From assembly GCA_028551475.1 (NCBI GenBank), contig CM052358.1, forward strand, positions 22,966,853 to 23,030,852: a stretch of DNA of 64,000 bases. Reading direction: 5' to 3'. The notes beneath the pieces were generated by a model. That model was not told the origin of the DNA, ran no database searches, and was given only the letters and a program-made list of their open reading frames with translations. Positions within the stretch are counted from its first letter, which is position 1. Every line of letters begins with the position of its first letter. This DNA comes from Casuarina equisetifolia (lineage: Eukaryota; Streptophyta; Magnoliopsida; Fagales; Casuarinaceae). Position numbers and translations under genes: made by a program. Positions 34,484 through 46,704 of the stretch are shown piece by piece.

Positions 34484-34717
34484 TGTTGAGTTTATATTCC
34501 GGCCATATAAATGGCCCAATCTCTTTTTTCTTTTAGGTGTCGGGTTTGGGCTTGTCCAACCTAGCCCAAAGGCGTGACGTGTTTATGTGTCACATCTTCA
34601 ACCTATTTCTATCGGAATAGGTTGATTTTTTCTCTTTAATCAAGTTAATCAAGTTTTAGAGAGATTTTTGTGTCCATCTTCGATTTCGGTATTCTTAGAG
34701 GTTTTCTATTTCTTAGA
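34484..34717 (+). repeat. copia 3' LTR
   Basis: Same length as the 5' LTR, with scattered substitutions. Followed by the aaata duplication at 34718-34722. Confidence 0.93.
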
Positions 34718-34722
34718 AAATA
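34718..34722. repeat. copia target-site duplication (aaata), right
   Basis: Partner of 28500-28504. Confidence 0.9.
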
Positions 34723-34812
34723 TTCTAGGCTAAATCTATATAAATATAGAACTCTTTTATATTAAAAATCATTAATCCAAAGTAATGTTTTCTCAAAAAC
34801 ACTTCTCCTAAT

Positions 34813-34830
34813 CTCTCTCTCTCTCTCTCT
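34813..34830. repeat. CT dinucleotide microsatellite
   Basis: Nine uninterrupted CT units, in the sequence upstream of the approximately 90-bp tandem array. Confidence 0.9.
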
Positions 34831-34917
34831 AAAAAACTAATCTTATTCCCTAAACTTTCGTATTGGACCCTTACGCATTAAGGTTCTCGACTACAGCAAC
34901 CAGAGTCTTTGCTTAAT

Positions 34918-35190
34918 GGTTAAAAAGAGGTGGATACTTTAAGACATAATGCTTAGAATTGAATAAAACTTTTGATATTGATTCAAGGAGACCTTGTTGC
35001 CTTTGTTTAAGGGCTAAAAGAGGTGGAACTTTAAGATGCTATGCTTAGAATTAACACTTTGAATATTGCTTCAAGGAGGCCTTTCTAGTCTTTGTTCAAG
35101 GGCTAAAAAGAAGGGGATACTTTGTGATAAAATGCTTAGAATTTGTTAACAGTATAAACATTGATTCAAGGAGTCTTTGTTTGAACCACT
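34918..35190. repeat. about 90-bp tandem repeat, three degenerate units
   Basis: Each unit holds GGGCTAAAA-GAGGTGGA, CTTTAAGA, ATGCTTAGAATT and TTGATTCAAGGAG. The same family forms arrays at 40720-40935 and 47890-48340. All three sit next to sequence that matches lectin kinase upstream DNA. Confidence 0.8.
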
Positions 35191-36400
35191 TAAAACATTG
35201 TACTGTTCACATTACTTTTGGTCAAGAAAAAGAAGAAGAAAAGGTCAATAATTGTGGAAAGCATAGAAAAGCATGAAGAAAAGCAACCATTGTAACTAGA
35301 AACTAGAACTGAGGAGAAAAAAAGAAACGCCTTATACCTATTACTTTTCGGAGCCACGGGCTCCAATATGCCTTCCTTTCTCAACAACATTTGAACATTT
35401 CTGTAAAAGCCCGATAATAGAGCTTTTAGGAAATTCCAATCTAAAAACCCATCAATACCAGACTCGCACCCTGACAAACCTAAATGCTACCTTTCTGAAA
35501 AAATTGTAGAAACCAGCAAGCTTCACGCAGATAAATGCAAGAAGACAGTTCTCTTTGCGCTTGCTTTGATGATTGCCGTTTTCAAATAGTCGTGGTTGTT
35601 GTAGTAAAACGGGATGGACGTGATGCAAAACAAAAGGCTTGTATTTTATTACACTAGCAACGCTACGAGCTTTTACCCACACTAGGTGCTATTCACTCAC
35701 CTGCCGCTTGTCACACACTTCCACACGCTTCGTGCGTTTAATGTTAAACTATTGACTCATTTCCCTCAAATCACACACTGATACACACTTCTTGTATTAA
35801 ATGTTACACTTTTCTCAACCAAAGCGAAAGCGAAAGCTAAACCCAAACCCAAATCCAAATCCAAATCAATATACAAGGTTGAAGGACAAGGAGAATCCAA
35901 TAGCAGGAGCAAAATGAGGAAGCCCAGAGGAAGAGCACGAGGAATGTAAGGATAAGCTTGAAGAAGGGCACAAGGGAAAGGAGAAGGAAGGGAAAAGTCC
36001 AGCTGCAATGGTGGTAGTAGGAGAGGCAACTAGCGTGGAAGAGGGAATACTTGCGTGCGTGGCAATTACTTTTGTCCCTTGCCCGAATCAACTGGCCTCT
36101 ATTCTATCACTACGTACACTCTTTTATATCCCTTTTTCTAATAAAATAGACTGATATTTATAATGTTCTCTTTGCATTTTCTTGCTTTGCTGCTTTGGAG
36201 CTTCAGTTTCAAAAATTATTATTTGCACCACATTCTGTCTATTTATCTTTATCTTTGATTTTGGATTCGAGTTGCCGGTTGACCATATACAGAGAGGTTA
36301 ATGATGCAGAGGAAATTTGGTTAGGAAAGGGTGGAAATCAAAGGATCAGTTGGGCATATAGTTTTTCAGATCAATTCGTTGGAAGGAGAAGAAATTGCTG
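35191..36400. other. intergenic, no gene seen
   Basis: 35195-35350 resembles 49060-49280 (both contain 'attgtaactagaaactagaactgagga'). 35820-35870 is a short hexamer run (aaagcg, then aaaccc, then aaatcc). Minus-strand frames at 35766-36091 reflect this low-complexity DNA and a pyrimidine-rich tract; no domain was recognised. Confidence 0.45.
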
Positions 36401-37300
36401 AAGAACATTTAACTTAAACCCTGAAAAAGAGGGTTCTTTGTGAAAAATATTACCGTCGTTATGTGCTTAGGAAAAAGTAAGTTAATTTACATTTGCTCAA
36501 ATGCCGTGCCTTTCTTAAAAAACGGATTGGAAGTTTGGGTCGTGGGTCCAAAATCTGTAGGGTGTGTATGATTGACCAAAGAAGGGAATTAACTGGGTGT
36601 TTGGTTTGTGAATAAAAATGACTATTATTATAGTTGGTTACACCAAGTACGATGTCGGCTGGATTTTGTATAATTTGTTCAAATGGATTGGTGATCTATC
36701 ATTTATATTTTTTTTGAAGTCTGAAGAAATTATACAATTCTGATGAATGAAATAATGGATGTCGTAAACGTCGGATGATTTACGAAAAATTGCATTGTTG
36801 GTTTGGAAAGTGAAGAATTGACATACTTGAGGCTTTTAATATCTTTTTGTTCAGGTTATTTGGTTATTACTTGGTCGTGCTTAAACAATGTCAGAACATG
36901 GATTTTCTGTAATGTGAAAATTTTGTTGAACACATTTTAACTTTGCTATGTTATTCTTTGGACATAGTTATGGAGATGAACAAAACCACACATTATTCTT
37001 TAATGGTTTGGCATCAGTCAAATCATGTGTTCAAGCTTAAATTCAAGTCCTCACCAAGTTTCATTGCCGTACTTGGTTGTTTCTCAATATGTTGCAAAAA
37101 GGGGTGGGGCGTGTGTTGAGGAGTTACGAGTTACCTGGGTGATTTGTAAGCATGACCTGTTCAAACGTTCCTCTGTTGTTGAGCTTGAGCGAGAAACAAT
37201 CAGCCTATTCATTTCGATATATTGCGTACACTGGCCTCATAGACACCCTTGCATGATTTTCCATTGGACGGCACCTGTTCCAAACCTAGATCGAATGACC
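36401..37300. repeat. repeat segment R, copy 2 (empty LINE site)
   Basis: Continuous version of 1-258 plus 5879-6310. It passes straight through the sequence corresponding to the LINE target at about 36614-36660. Confidence 0.65.
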
Positions 37301-37590
37301 CACATGGCTCCGGGCCGCTTGATGGTTACCAAGCCATGAGCATGCTTGCGCTTGGCCCATCTCACCCCACTACCCCTAGCTAGTGCAGTAATTTAGGCTC
37401 GTGCGCCTAGCCCAATTCATAGGCCCAATCCAACAAGGGCTCTTCTCATTGTAATAACCCTAAAGGATTTTTTTTCTTTTACCATTTCAATCATCCTTTC
37501 TACACTGGAAACACTTGTTGGAAACTCCATGGACATCCTAGCAAAAATGAGGGTAAAAATTGAGATTTTTTTTTTCTAATCAAGTATTTG
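37301..37590. other. intergenic, no gene seen
   Basis: No frame or repeat recognised. A T run lies at 37469-37477. Confidence 0.4.
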
Positions 37591-38885
37591 TGACCCATGA
37601 TGCATAAGTTCCTTAACCTATCGATGAGCAGCAACTTCAATGCATTGTCTAGGCCGTTACTTAACTTGGCCAACCCAATCAGATAGCCAACTTTGTAGGC
37701 ACTTCTTTTTGCCTTAATTTCATCATTAATGTTGTTTGGATTATTAATTTAAGGGCTAGTGACCATATCATTTGTAATGAAATTTTTTTTCTCACATTAC
37801 TATCCCTTCTCATCCATTTATGTTTATTTGTCTTCCAAATGGTCACGTCATCTCTGTTACCAAAATTGGTCAGTTACATTAAATCCTCACATTACCTTAA
37901 AAAATGTTTTATTTGTTCTTGCATTTCAATTCAACCTTATTTCTATTTCTAAGGTTTGTCTTGATAATAATTGTTGTGCCATCATAGACCTTTCTGTTTG
38001 TAGCCTATTTGACTAGCAGAGTGATAGGCTTGGGTAGTGTGCATAGGACTTTTTTTTAGGCTTTTTTTTTATCTTCTTTTAATTTGTCTTCTTGTAATCC
38101 ATCCTTTCATAGGACCTTTTGTAATGCCCAAATTCATCAGAATAATATTACTTTTCTTTCTCATCAATGTTTGGGTCATAATGCATCTTTTCCTTACTTT
38201 AAATGTCTTATTTGCCTCTTGGCCATCTTTTCCTCTTAGTACCTCTCAAGCTACATTCCCATTTTCCCTCATCCATCTTGACATTTAGGGACCTTACCAC
38301 ACAACACATCATGATGGGTCCCATTACTTCTTTACCATCGTCAATGACCACTCACGTGGCACTTGGGTTTTTCTCACGCAATCTAAGTCCTAAGTCCTTT
38401 CATACTTTAAACACTTCATTGCCATTGTTTGCACCTAATGCTATCACATTGTTCAGTGAGTTTGGTCTAACAATGCTCATGATTTCTTTAATCACCAGTA
38501 TTCTCACTTTCTCTTTGTCAATGACATTCTTCATGAGAGTTCTTGCACCTACACTTCCCAACATAATGGAGTTATAAAATGCAAACATCATCATCTTTTT
38601 AAGGTTGCTTAAGCTTTTAAGCAATAGACCTTCATTTTTTAGTCTTTTTGAGGTAATTGTGTAGTCACTATTGCCTATTTGATCAATTAAATGCTAAGTA
38701 GGGTTCTTGATGGATGGACTCCATTTGAACTCCTCTTTGGAAAACCTCCAGATATTCAACATCTTCCAGTTTTGATTTCCTCTTCTATGTCACCATAGTT
38801 GGCCCTCAAGATAAACTGGATCCTTGTGCTTTGCGTTATGTCTTCATGGGATACCTAACTTTATAGAAAGGTTATCGAGTTTATG
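37591..38885 (+). pseudogene. copia pol fragment (protease to integrase), decayed
   Basis: Pieces in different frames match copia: a GASDHI-like RASDHI near 37750, pre-integrase GHNAS near 38175, integrase RGTWVF near 38355, HNGVIKCKHHH near 38565 and, at the right end, a KGYRVYDP-like piece (about 38865-38885). Gag, reverse transcriptase and LTRs are absent. The right end joins lectin kinase copy D with no gap. Confidence 0.7.
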
Positions 38886-40316
38886 ATCCTCTTCCTAATT
38901 CTTTATTAAACCCATTTGTGGCTTCCATCGGCTCTATGTAGGTAGATTGGCACAAGATCCTTTCTGCAACACTATCTAGCTGAATTCCTTTAAGCTTCTT
39001 TTGGAATTAGAACAAAACTCCCAAACAAAAGACGCCCACCAATAAGATATTCACGAACACAGAACTACCCCACAGAACTGATCCAACAATAATCAAAGTG
39101 CCTTGGTGTTTTACATTTGGGACTTGAGGTTAGGGAAGGTTTTGGCTAGTCGGATTGTTCTTCCTTACCTTGAAGAAAGTCGTTGCCGTGGTTCTTGGAC
39201 CTCTTACTCCATTCGAGAGCGGTAGCTTCTTTCTACCACAGCTGTTTTGATCATATATGGCTACAACGCAAAAACAATCATGCAAGCAGGATGTTTTGCA
39301 GTTCTTTACATTGGAAGGACTTGACCTCTCATAGTCTTCACTAAACCAAGCTATGCTAGTTAGCTTAACCCATTCATATAAAGCTTTTGGTGGACTTTTA
39401 CCGTGGTCTTCACAACCCAGTGAGAAATCAGGTTTGCAGCTACCATTTGGATCATTTCCGATCAGAGAATACTGTGGTGGGCATTCATAACTCGGTCTTT
39501 TATCATTTCCGATTGAGCAGACTGTTAAACCCAGAAGTCCCGCTGCCATGGGAAGCGAATAGATAATCGAAAATATTATCAGGTACGGTTCGAGCTTCAG
39601 TCCAGCGGTTGTCGTCGATGGGATTCTTCGGGTGCTGACTAATTGTCAAAACGCCATCAAAATTAAGAATTGTTTAGTGATAGTACATTGACGATGAGTC
39701 TATATCCTCCTCTCGAGTAATATAAAACCTTTCTCCACTCTTTCTTTCTACGTATAAATAACCGGACTCATGGAAGATCAATATGTAACCAAAATTAGAT
39801 TTACCGGGAAACCACTGGGTAAGTTTATGGGATTGAGCTTTGCGTCTCCATTTTGAAGGAGGCGAAACTGGAACCTTTCCTTTGAGAAATTATTGTGTTC
39901 ACGTCGGGAAGAAAGAACCCTGCCTCTCTCCAGTATTTGATTCGGCAGAGCAACGTACCTGTAGGATACTCGAAGCTCTCCCATAAACTTTTAGAGGCTC
40001 CGTCTATAAGCATGAAGTTGCCTGTATCATCCAGTATCCCGTAGGCAACGGCACCTCCGGTTAATGGCGATCTCCATAGCTCTTTGTTCAGAGGATTTTT
40101 GAGTACGAGCCCACTTTCAGCAGTTAGCTCAGCTTTGGATCCTCTTGGCATATAGTATTGGTTCCCTTTGGATACCAAACTATAGTTTTCTCTGGTATTT
40201 TATTGCACCAAATGGCGAGCATGAAGCGGTCCCTGTTGTTGAGTTGGCGAAACCCGAATGCAAAATATCTAGATTCAGAAAGCTAAGGAGCACCGGGCTG
40301 TAGTGAGAGTCTCGCC
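38886..40316 (-). pseudogene. LECRK-like copy D, truncated at both ends
   Basis: Begins inside the N-terminal lectin region (GETLT equivalent) at 40316, where an LTR-like sequence replaces the signal peptide. Frames at 40178-39825, 39984-39778 and 39549-39130 supply the B-lectin, middle, EGF and PAN parts. The transmembrane segment and the start of the kinase (to the glycine-rich loop) extend to 38886, where copia sequence takes over. Several frame changes occur, for example near 40140, 39810 and 39570. No kinase activity is possible. Confidence 0.82.
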
Positions 40317-40427
40317 TGTTGAAAATGGTCCTTTCCTTACCAAAAGCTCGGGTTAGAACCAGGTGGCACCACCCCAACATATAACCTGCTCAGGTCCCGC
40401 ACTTGGTTTCGATGTGGAACGTCAACA
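40317..40427. mobile_element. LTR-like 111-bp sequence at the 5' break of copy D
   Basis: Bounded by TGTTGA and TCAACA and containing CCACATCG-like sequence on the minus strand (gttccacatcgaaacc), typical of small plant LTRs. The flanks tcgcc and ctccc are not a clean duplication. Its position exactly at the loss of homology to the other lectin kinase copies suggests insertion with deletion. Low certainty. Confidence 0.35.
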
Positions 40428-41160
40428 CTCCCCCACGTTAATTAATATTATAAATAGCTTAAGCTAAACCATAAAAAATATAAGACTATTATCCATTAAA
40501 ATTGATTAGGCCAATACTTTTTCCTGAAAACACTTTTCCATTTTTTTCTTTATTGTATTTTCTAAGCTTTTGGATCAAATCCTTAAGCATTCAAGTCATC
40601 CCAAGTACACTGAACGGACTGTTTTGTCTTCCCTAATGATTCCACCACCTCTAGTCGTTGATTTCATTGTCTGGATACTAGTTGTTAAGGTGCAAAAGAA
40701 AGCTTTGATACAAAGCTTAGGATTAAATAATACTTTGAATATGGACTAAAAAAGACCTCTTCAATCTCTTTTTACGGATTAAAGGACGTAGACACTTTAA
40801 GATATAGTGCTTTTGGTTGGACAACACTTTGAATGTTGATTCAAGGTGACCTCTTTAGTCTTTTTTTAAGGGCTAAAAAGAAGTAAACACTTTCAATAAC
40901 ACTTTGAATATTGATTCAAGGAGACCTTCCTATTGCATAGTTCCAAGGGTGCCAATTGCACTACTAATTGGGTTATCCCAACGATTTCACATGGATAAAT
41001 TTATAGTCCACTTGTGTTATGTAATGTCACATAATTCTGCTTGACCGTTGCTAGAGAAAATTAATCTAGTCAGAAAGGAAGATTGCAATTAGTTGACTTG
41101 AATATGAAAATTGATTTATCTCAAATACAATTTGTTTTTGTGTCATTTGTAATTATTGTT
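40428..41160. repeat. lectin kinase upstream DNA with about 90-bp tandem repeats (40720-40935)
   Basis: 40451-40640 matches 47650-47830 and 58375-58560 (for example 'tttattgtattt' and 'aagcattcaa'). Two to three degenerate units of the approximately 90-bp repeat follow. No gene. Confidence 0.6.
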
Positions 41161-41735
41161 TATGTTTGTGAATATATCTGAACTTTGTTGTGTCCTAGGA
41201 TTTAGTTATGTAGATTATCCAGTTAATGTTGTTATGATGTGAATTCTTGGTTGTTGCAGTTTTGGTGTGGTGAAGGTATGTAGATATAGCACATTATTCT
41301 TTAACGGTTAGGCATCTGTCAAATTGTGTGTTCAACCTTTAATTCAAGTCCTCACCAAGAATCATAGCCATTCTTGGTTTGTTTATGAATATGTCGCAAA
41401 ATGGGTGGGGCATATGTCGAGGAGTTACCTGGGTAATTTGTATGCATGACCTGTTCAAAAGTTCCCCTGTTTTTGAGTTTGAATGAGAAACAATCAATCT
41501 ACTCATTTCAATATCTTGTGTACACTAACCTCATAGACACGTAATTGATTTTTCCATTCATTTACCCTTTTCTTTAATAGATCATTATGGATGCATCCTC
41601 ACTGGGTCATATGGATGCTCAGTCTGACCAACCATATGCCTCTTACTGGAAAGTCATCAGAGCCATCAGAGCTCTCAGTGGGCATATAAACACCATCAAA
41701 ATGTATAATTACCTTTTACTCTGGCTAATGTTTTG
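41161..41735. repeat. repeat segment R, copy 3, left part
   Basis: Matches 6070-6310, 37000-37260 and 19491-19740. It is cut by the copia insertion and appears to resume beyond 47020, where sequence like 6840-7020 follows. Confidence 0.55.
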
Positions 41736-42020
41736 ATGCTAAATACTTTTCAGCATCAACTTCATTAAGGAAAGAAGGGATGAGGGCCTACAAAGGCTTG
41801 AAATTGGGTAAAATAGCACAAGAAAGCAATGACGGAAAGTTGGATATTGAGTTCTCAAACTTTCTGATTTAGCGTTAGGGCCAAACCAGTGGATAGCTGT
41901 GGATGAGGTGGTCCAACAGATGAGGATGCTCTTCCCCTTGGAATATATATAGTGCAACATCCCTGCACCATAGGTACAAATAGCTACTAACAATGTAAAG
42001 AGACTGCCCCCGCCTGAGCT

Positions 42021-45000
42021 CTAGCTCCTGAGCCCAGCACAAGTTGAGCATAATCTCAACTTGTCTCTGTCGACCACCTTGGTTAACATGTCCGCCAAAT
42101 TTTCTGAGGTGTGGATCTTCTTCAGCTTCACACGTCCATCCTCCACCACTTGTCTGATGAAGTGATATCTTCTCTCAATATGCTTTGACTTGGAGTGAAA
42201 CGTTGCATTCTTGGCAAGGTGAATGGCATTCTGACTGTCTGTCCACAATGCACTATCCTCTAGCTTCAGGCCAAGCTCTTCCAAGAAACCTTGCAACCAA
42301 ATGAACTCTTTTGCCCCTTTAGTTGTTGCTATGTACTCCACCTCTGTAGAAGACAATGCTACCACTGACTATAACTTGGACATCCAACTGACAACTGTTC
42401 CTCCAACTGTAAAGATGTAACCTGTGGTACTCCTACCACCATCAAGATCTCCTGATAAGTCAGCATCCACATAACCCTGAAGACTGAGTTCTGAACCTCC
42501 AAAGTGAAGACAATAAGAAGAAGTTCCTTGCAAATATCTGAAAATCCATTTAACTGCATCCCAATGTAACTTTCCAAGTTTGTTCATAAATCTGCTCACC
42601 ACACCAACTGCCTGCGCAATATCTGGCCTCGTACTAACCATGGCATACATCAAACTGCCCACCGCTGAAGCATAAGGGACATTCTTCATGAATTTCTGTT
42701 CCTCATCCGTCTGTGGACAATCTTTTAGCGATAGTCTGAAATGTCTTGCAAAAGGTTGAGCCATTGGCTTTGCATCTTTCAAATTGAACCTCTTGACCAA
42801 TCTCTCAACATAGTCCTGTTGAGAAAGCTTCAACACCTGCTTCTTTCTATCATGAGTGATCTTCATACCAAGAATTTGCTTTGCCGCTCCAAGATCTTTC
42901 ATTGAGAAGTGACTCTTGAGTTGATTCTTCAAACCAACTATATCCTGCATATTTGCTCCACAAACAAGCATGTCATCAACATACAGGATTAGGATAAGAA
43001 AATTACCTGATGGTGTTTTCTTGAAATACACACAATGGTCACTTGAGCATCTGTCAAACTTTTGCTCCCTCATGAAATTATCAAATTTCAGATACCATTG
43101 TCTAGGGGCCTGTTTCAGACCATACAAACTCTTCTTGAGTTTACAAACCAACTTTTCTTTTCCTCTAACCTCAAGTCCCTCGGGCTGATACATGTAAAGC
43201 TCTTCCTCTAAATCCCCATGAAGAAAGGCTGTCTTCACATCTAACTACTCTAGATGAAGATCTAAAACAGCTACCATACTCAACATCACCCGTATTGAAG
43301 TCATCTTAACCACTGGAACAAATATCTCCTCAAAGTCTATTCCCTTTTTCTGCGCATATCCCTTGACAACAAGTCTAGCCTTATAGCGGTTACTTCCATC
43401 TGCCTCATTCTTGATCCTGTATATCCATCTTGAATGCAACGCTCGCTTACCCTTGGGCAACTGAACCAAATCCCAAGTTTGGTTTAACAATAAAGAGTCA
43501 TACTCTTCATTCATGGCTTGTTCCCACTTAGCTTTTGCAATGCAATCCAAAGCCTCCTGCCTATTTTCGGGCTCACCTACATCAGTATACAAAATGTAAT
43601 TCAAAGATGGAGAATATCTAGAAGGAGCACGCCTCTCTCTAGTGGATCTCCTCACTAATGGAGTAGAAGGTGGAGTGTAAGACTGATCCTCTGGTGTCCT
43701 CTTTGAAACATCAGGTGTACTCTCTGAAGAAGAAGCTGAGGAAAAGGGCTCCTGAGAACTGTCACTAACTGATTCCTCTGGAGCATCCAAGTCTGTATCA
43801 ATCACGTCAGACTTATTCTGCACTTCTTGCTCTTTCCTGTCCTTATACAACTTATCCTCATTAAACACAATATCTCGGAACCTGTACATCCTCTTTCCAC
43901 CATCCCATAGTCTGTAACCATACTCATCTCCACCATATCCAAGGAAATAGTACTTCTGAGCTTTGGGGTCCAACTTACCCCTATTTTGATCCTTGACAAG
44001 TGCATACGCCTCACATCCAAATACCTTGAGGTATGAGTAATCAACTTGCTTTCCCGTCCATCTCTCTTCGAGAACATCAAAATTTAACACTGTAGAAGGG
44101 CTTCTATTCAACAAGAATATTACTGTATTAAAAGCATCGCCCCAACAGTACTGTGGAAGTCCTGCATGATGAATCATAGCTCTCCCTCTCTCTAGAATAG
44201 TGCGGTTCAACCGCTCTGCAACTCCATTTTCTTGAGGAGTTCCTGGGGTAACCTTAATCCTCCTGATTCCCTCTCTCGAACAGAAATCATCAAATTCTTT
44301 GCTACAATATTCACCCCCATTATCAGATTTAAGAGCCTTAATCCTCATACTTGTTTGATTCTCAATCAAAGTCTTCCATTTCTTGAACACCTCAAACACA
44401 TCAGATTTGTTCTTCATCATATAGATCCAGGACTTTCTTGTGCAATCATCAATGAAAGTCACAAAGTACCTCGAACCTCCAAGAGAAGCAACCTGGGCTG
44501 GCCCCCATACATCCGTGTGAACCAACTCCAATTTTCTTTTTCTCCTCTCAGGCCCATCTCGAAGAAATCTAACTCTTTTCATCTTTCCCAATGTGCAACC
44601 TTCACAGAATTCCAAATCAAGATCCTTTAAGCCTTTAAACTTTCCCTTTGATTGCAATACCTCGAGACCCTTCTCACTCATGTGTCCAAGCCTCAAGTGC
44701 CAAAGTCTTGAATCATTACAAGCTGCAACATTAATAGAGTTATACTGCACATTCTTCAGTAAACACAATGTGCCATCTCTCTTACCCTTTATCACTAACA
44801 ATGCACCTTTAGTGATCTTGTAGCCACCTTCACCCAAATGGGTACAAAACCCTTCATTGTCAAGGATAGTAGTCGAGATCAAGTTCCTCCTGAGCTCTGG
44901 AATATGCCTCACATTGTTCAAAATAAGTAAACAACCATTTAACAAAGTCAAAATAATTTTGCCAATACCTGCAATCTTGCATAAATGGTCATCTCCTAGT

Positions 45001-45986
45001 AACACTCCTCCATAACCGCCTGAAGCGTAGCTCGTGAAGAGCTCTTTGCATGAAGTAGCATGATAGGAGGCACCTGAATCTATCACCCATGAATCATCTG
45101 CTGTAGCTGTAGCAGATAGTACCATTAGCTCTAAAAGGTTTGCTGAATTATCATCCGATGTATCCTTTGAAGCCTGATTAATCTGTCGTTGATTAGTCTG
45201 TCTCCTAGGAGCACGACAATCCTTCTTGAAATGTCCAGTCTTACCATAATTCCAACATTCTGCCTTGGTTGACTCTCTGCTCTGTGATCTCCCCCTAGGC
45301 CTTGACCTACCACGATTTCTACCTCTTTGTCCCCCATTTCTATCTTGTCTCCTCCCATCTCTACCCTTGTTGCTACTACTGGCTGAGTAAGCAGCGAAAG
45401 TCTTAGAACTGGAAGCTTCTCCTGAATATCTCCGTCTCAAATCTTCTGACATGACTGTTCCAACAACATCATTAAAATTCAACTTGCCCTTAGTTGATCC
45501 AGTAATGGACATAACCAACGGATCCCAGCTATTCGGTAGAGTGGTTAAGAAATTCGTTGCATTAACATCATCATCATATTCAACACTAATTGCTTTCAAT
45601 TGATGAAGCAACGAATTAAATTCATTTACATGCTCTTGCATAGGACGACTATCATCATGCTCCATCTTATGGAGCCTCTTGATGAGGAATACCTTGTTCG
45701 TGGAGGAAGATGTTTGATACATTCTTTCCAGAGCCTCCATACAACCCTTTGCTGTGGTTTCTTGACTGACATTCACTATAATTGAGGGATCCAAAGCCAA
45801 CCTAATTGCACCAAGGGTCTTCTTGTCTAACAAATCCCATTGTTTATCCGTCATACTTGTTGGCTTACTCTCTTTACCTTCAAGGGCCATTATCATATTA
45901 TCCTTTTGATATAGATAATCTATGAACTAAGTCTTCCACAGTCCAAAATTATTGCCTTTAAACTTCTCAATTCGGAATGCCTCCAT
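42021..45986 (-). pseudogene. copia gag-pol polyprotein, open except for three TAG codons
   Basis: One frame of 1322 codons from the ATG at 45986-45984 to the stop at 42021. Gag UBN2-type N-terminus; zinc knuckle near 45240 with Tyr in place of the second Cys (CWNYGKTGHFKKDC). Protease DSGASYHAT; pre-integrase LWHLRLGHM. Integrase HTDVWGP, GSRYFVTFIDD, DNGGEY and PQENGVAERLNRT. Reverse transcriptase KARLVVKGYAQ, VKTAFLHGDL and YVDDM. RNase H DADLSGD, STEVEYIA and DSQNAIHLAKN. Frame breaks: TAG at 45929-45927, 43247-43245 and 42371-42369, each where relatives normally have Gln. No frameshift was seen. It is far better preserved than the copia at 28505. Confidence 0.92.
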
Positions 45987-46083
45987 TTCAATAAGCTCCC
46001 CTTGAAAAAACCCTTTTCAATATGCAAAATGACCAAAATACCCCTCTGTACTTGCCCCAAAAATTCTAAAATAACCTCCAGAA

Positions 46084-46298
46084 AGTCAATGGTCAAAGTC
46101 AACGGTCAAAGTCAATGATCAAAGTCACGGTCAAAGTCAACAGTCAAAGTCAGACTGGGTCGGGTCTTGGGTCAAGTCGGGTCGGTTAGATTCGGACTCG
46201 GGTTAAGTCGGATCTCTGGGTCAAACTCGGTCAAACAGTCAACTTTGACCAGTCAACTATTGACTAGTCAACAGTCAACGTTTGACCTGTTGACCAGT
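46084..46298 (-). promoter_or_regulatory. cluster of W-box-like TTGAC repeats in the copia leader
   Basis: More than a dozen GTCAA/TTGAC cores in about 215 bp, first as an 11-12-bp tandem repeat (ggtcaaagtcaa type, 46084-46156), then as mixed-orientation copies. TTGAC(C/T) is the WRKY factor core. Its place between LTR and gag suggests an element-borne stress-responsive region or simply a leader minisatellite; the regulatory role is inferred. Confidence 0.6.
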
Positions 46299-46691
46299 TG
46301 GGTCTTCTTCACAGAAACGGGTCGAAACAGACCCGGTTCTCTCTCTGGCGGGTTTTCGCTGATTTCAGCCGCTCCACGGCCGTTTCTAGTGGCACAAAAG
46401 CTACCAAAAACGTAGATCGGGCCACCACAAGTCCAAAGACATCAGATTTTCTACCAAAATCCGTCCAACAAGAGAGAAAACCCGATTTTTCTCTTCGGCC
46501 AAGTGGGTGAACAGTAACCCGTGAGCTTCAAGTGAATTTTCTGGTGATCTCAGGCCACCAATGGCCACTATCAAGTTGAAAAACACTTAGACTAGTTTAA
46601 GAGAAGAAGATACACACTTTAAACGCTCCGTTTAGCTCTAAAATGCTCCGGTCGAAAAAATCTCTCCTTGGAAGCAGAAACTCGAACCTAA

Positions 46692-46702
46692 GCTCCGTAC
46701 CA
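46692..46702 (-). other. copia primer-binding-like site
   Basis: Reads TGGTACGGAGC on the minus strand, two bases inside the LTR end, similar to the initiator tRNA-Met complement. Confidence 0.5.
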
Positions 46703-46704
46703 GT

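Larger units (their letters stand above)
28505..34717 (+). mobile_element. complete but decayed Ty1/copia retrotransposon
   Basis: 6.2 kb between matching 234-bp LTRs, with a 5-bp target duplication. Order: 5' LTR, primer-binding site, long leader (28752-29960), gag with zinc knuckle, protease, integrase, spacer with a minisatellite, reverse transcriptase, RNase H, polypurine tract, 3' LTR. The domain order (integrase before reverse transcriptase) defines copia. Many stops interrupt the coding region, and the two LTRs differ at a fair number of sites, so the insertion is old. Confidence 0.95.

Noticed and set aside
35766..36091. Leu/Phe-rich minus-strand frames that resemble membrane proteins
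   Set aside because: Produced by purine-rich, hexamer-repeat DNA on the plus strand; no start context, relatives or neighbours support a gene.
36114..36418. Possible small gene with a 68-codon frame
   Set aside because: No domain, and the adjoining sequence is repeat segment R, in which frames are not conserved.
40312..40432. Perfect target duplication for the LTR-like sequence at copy D
   Set aside because: The flanking 5-mers (tcgcc and ctccc) do not match, so insertion by normal integration is not shown.
41739..41993. 84-codon minus-strand frame at the end of the copia element
   Set aside because: Lies in the non-coding end of the element, after the polyprotein stop; probably LTR or flank.
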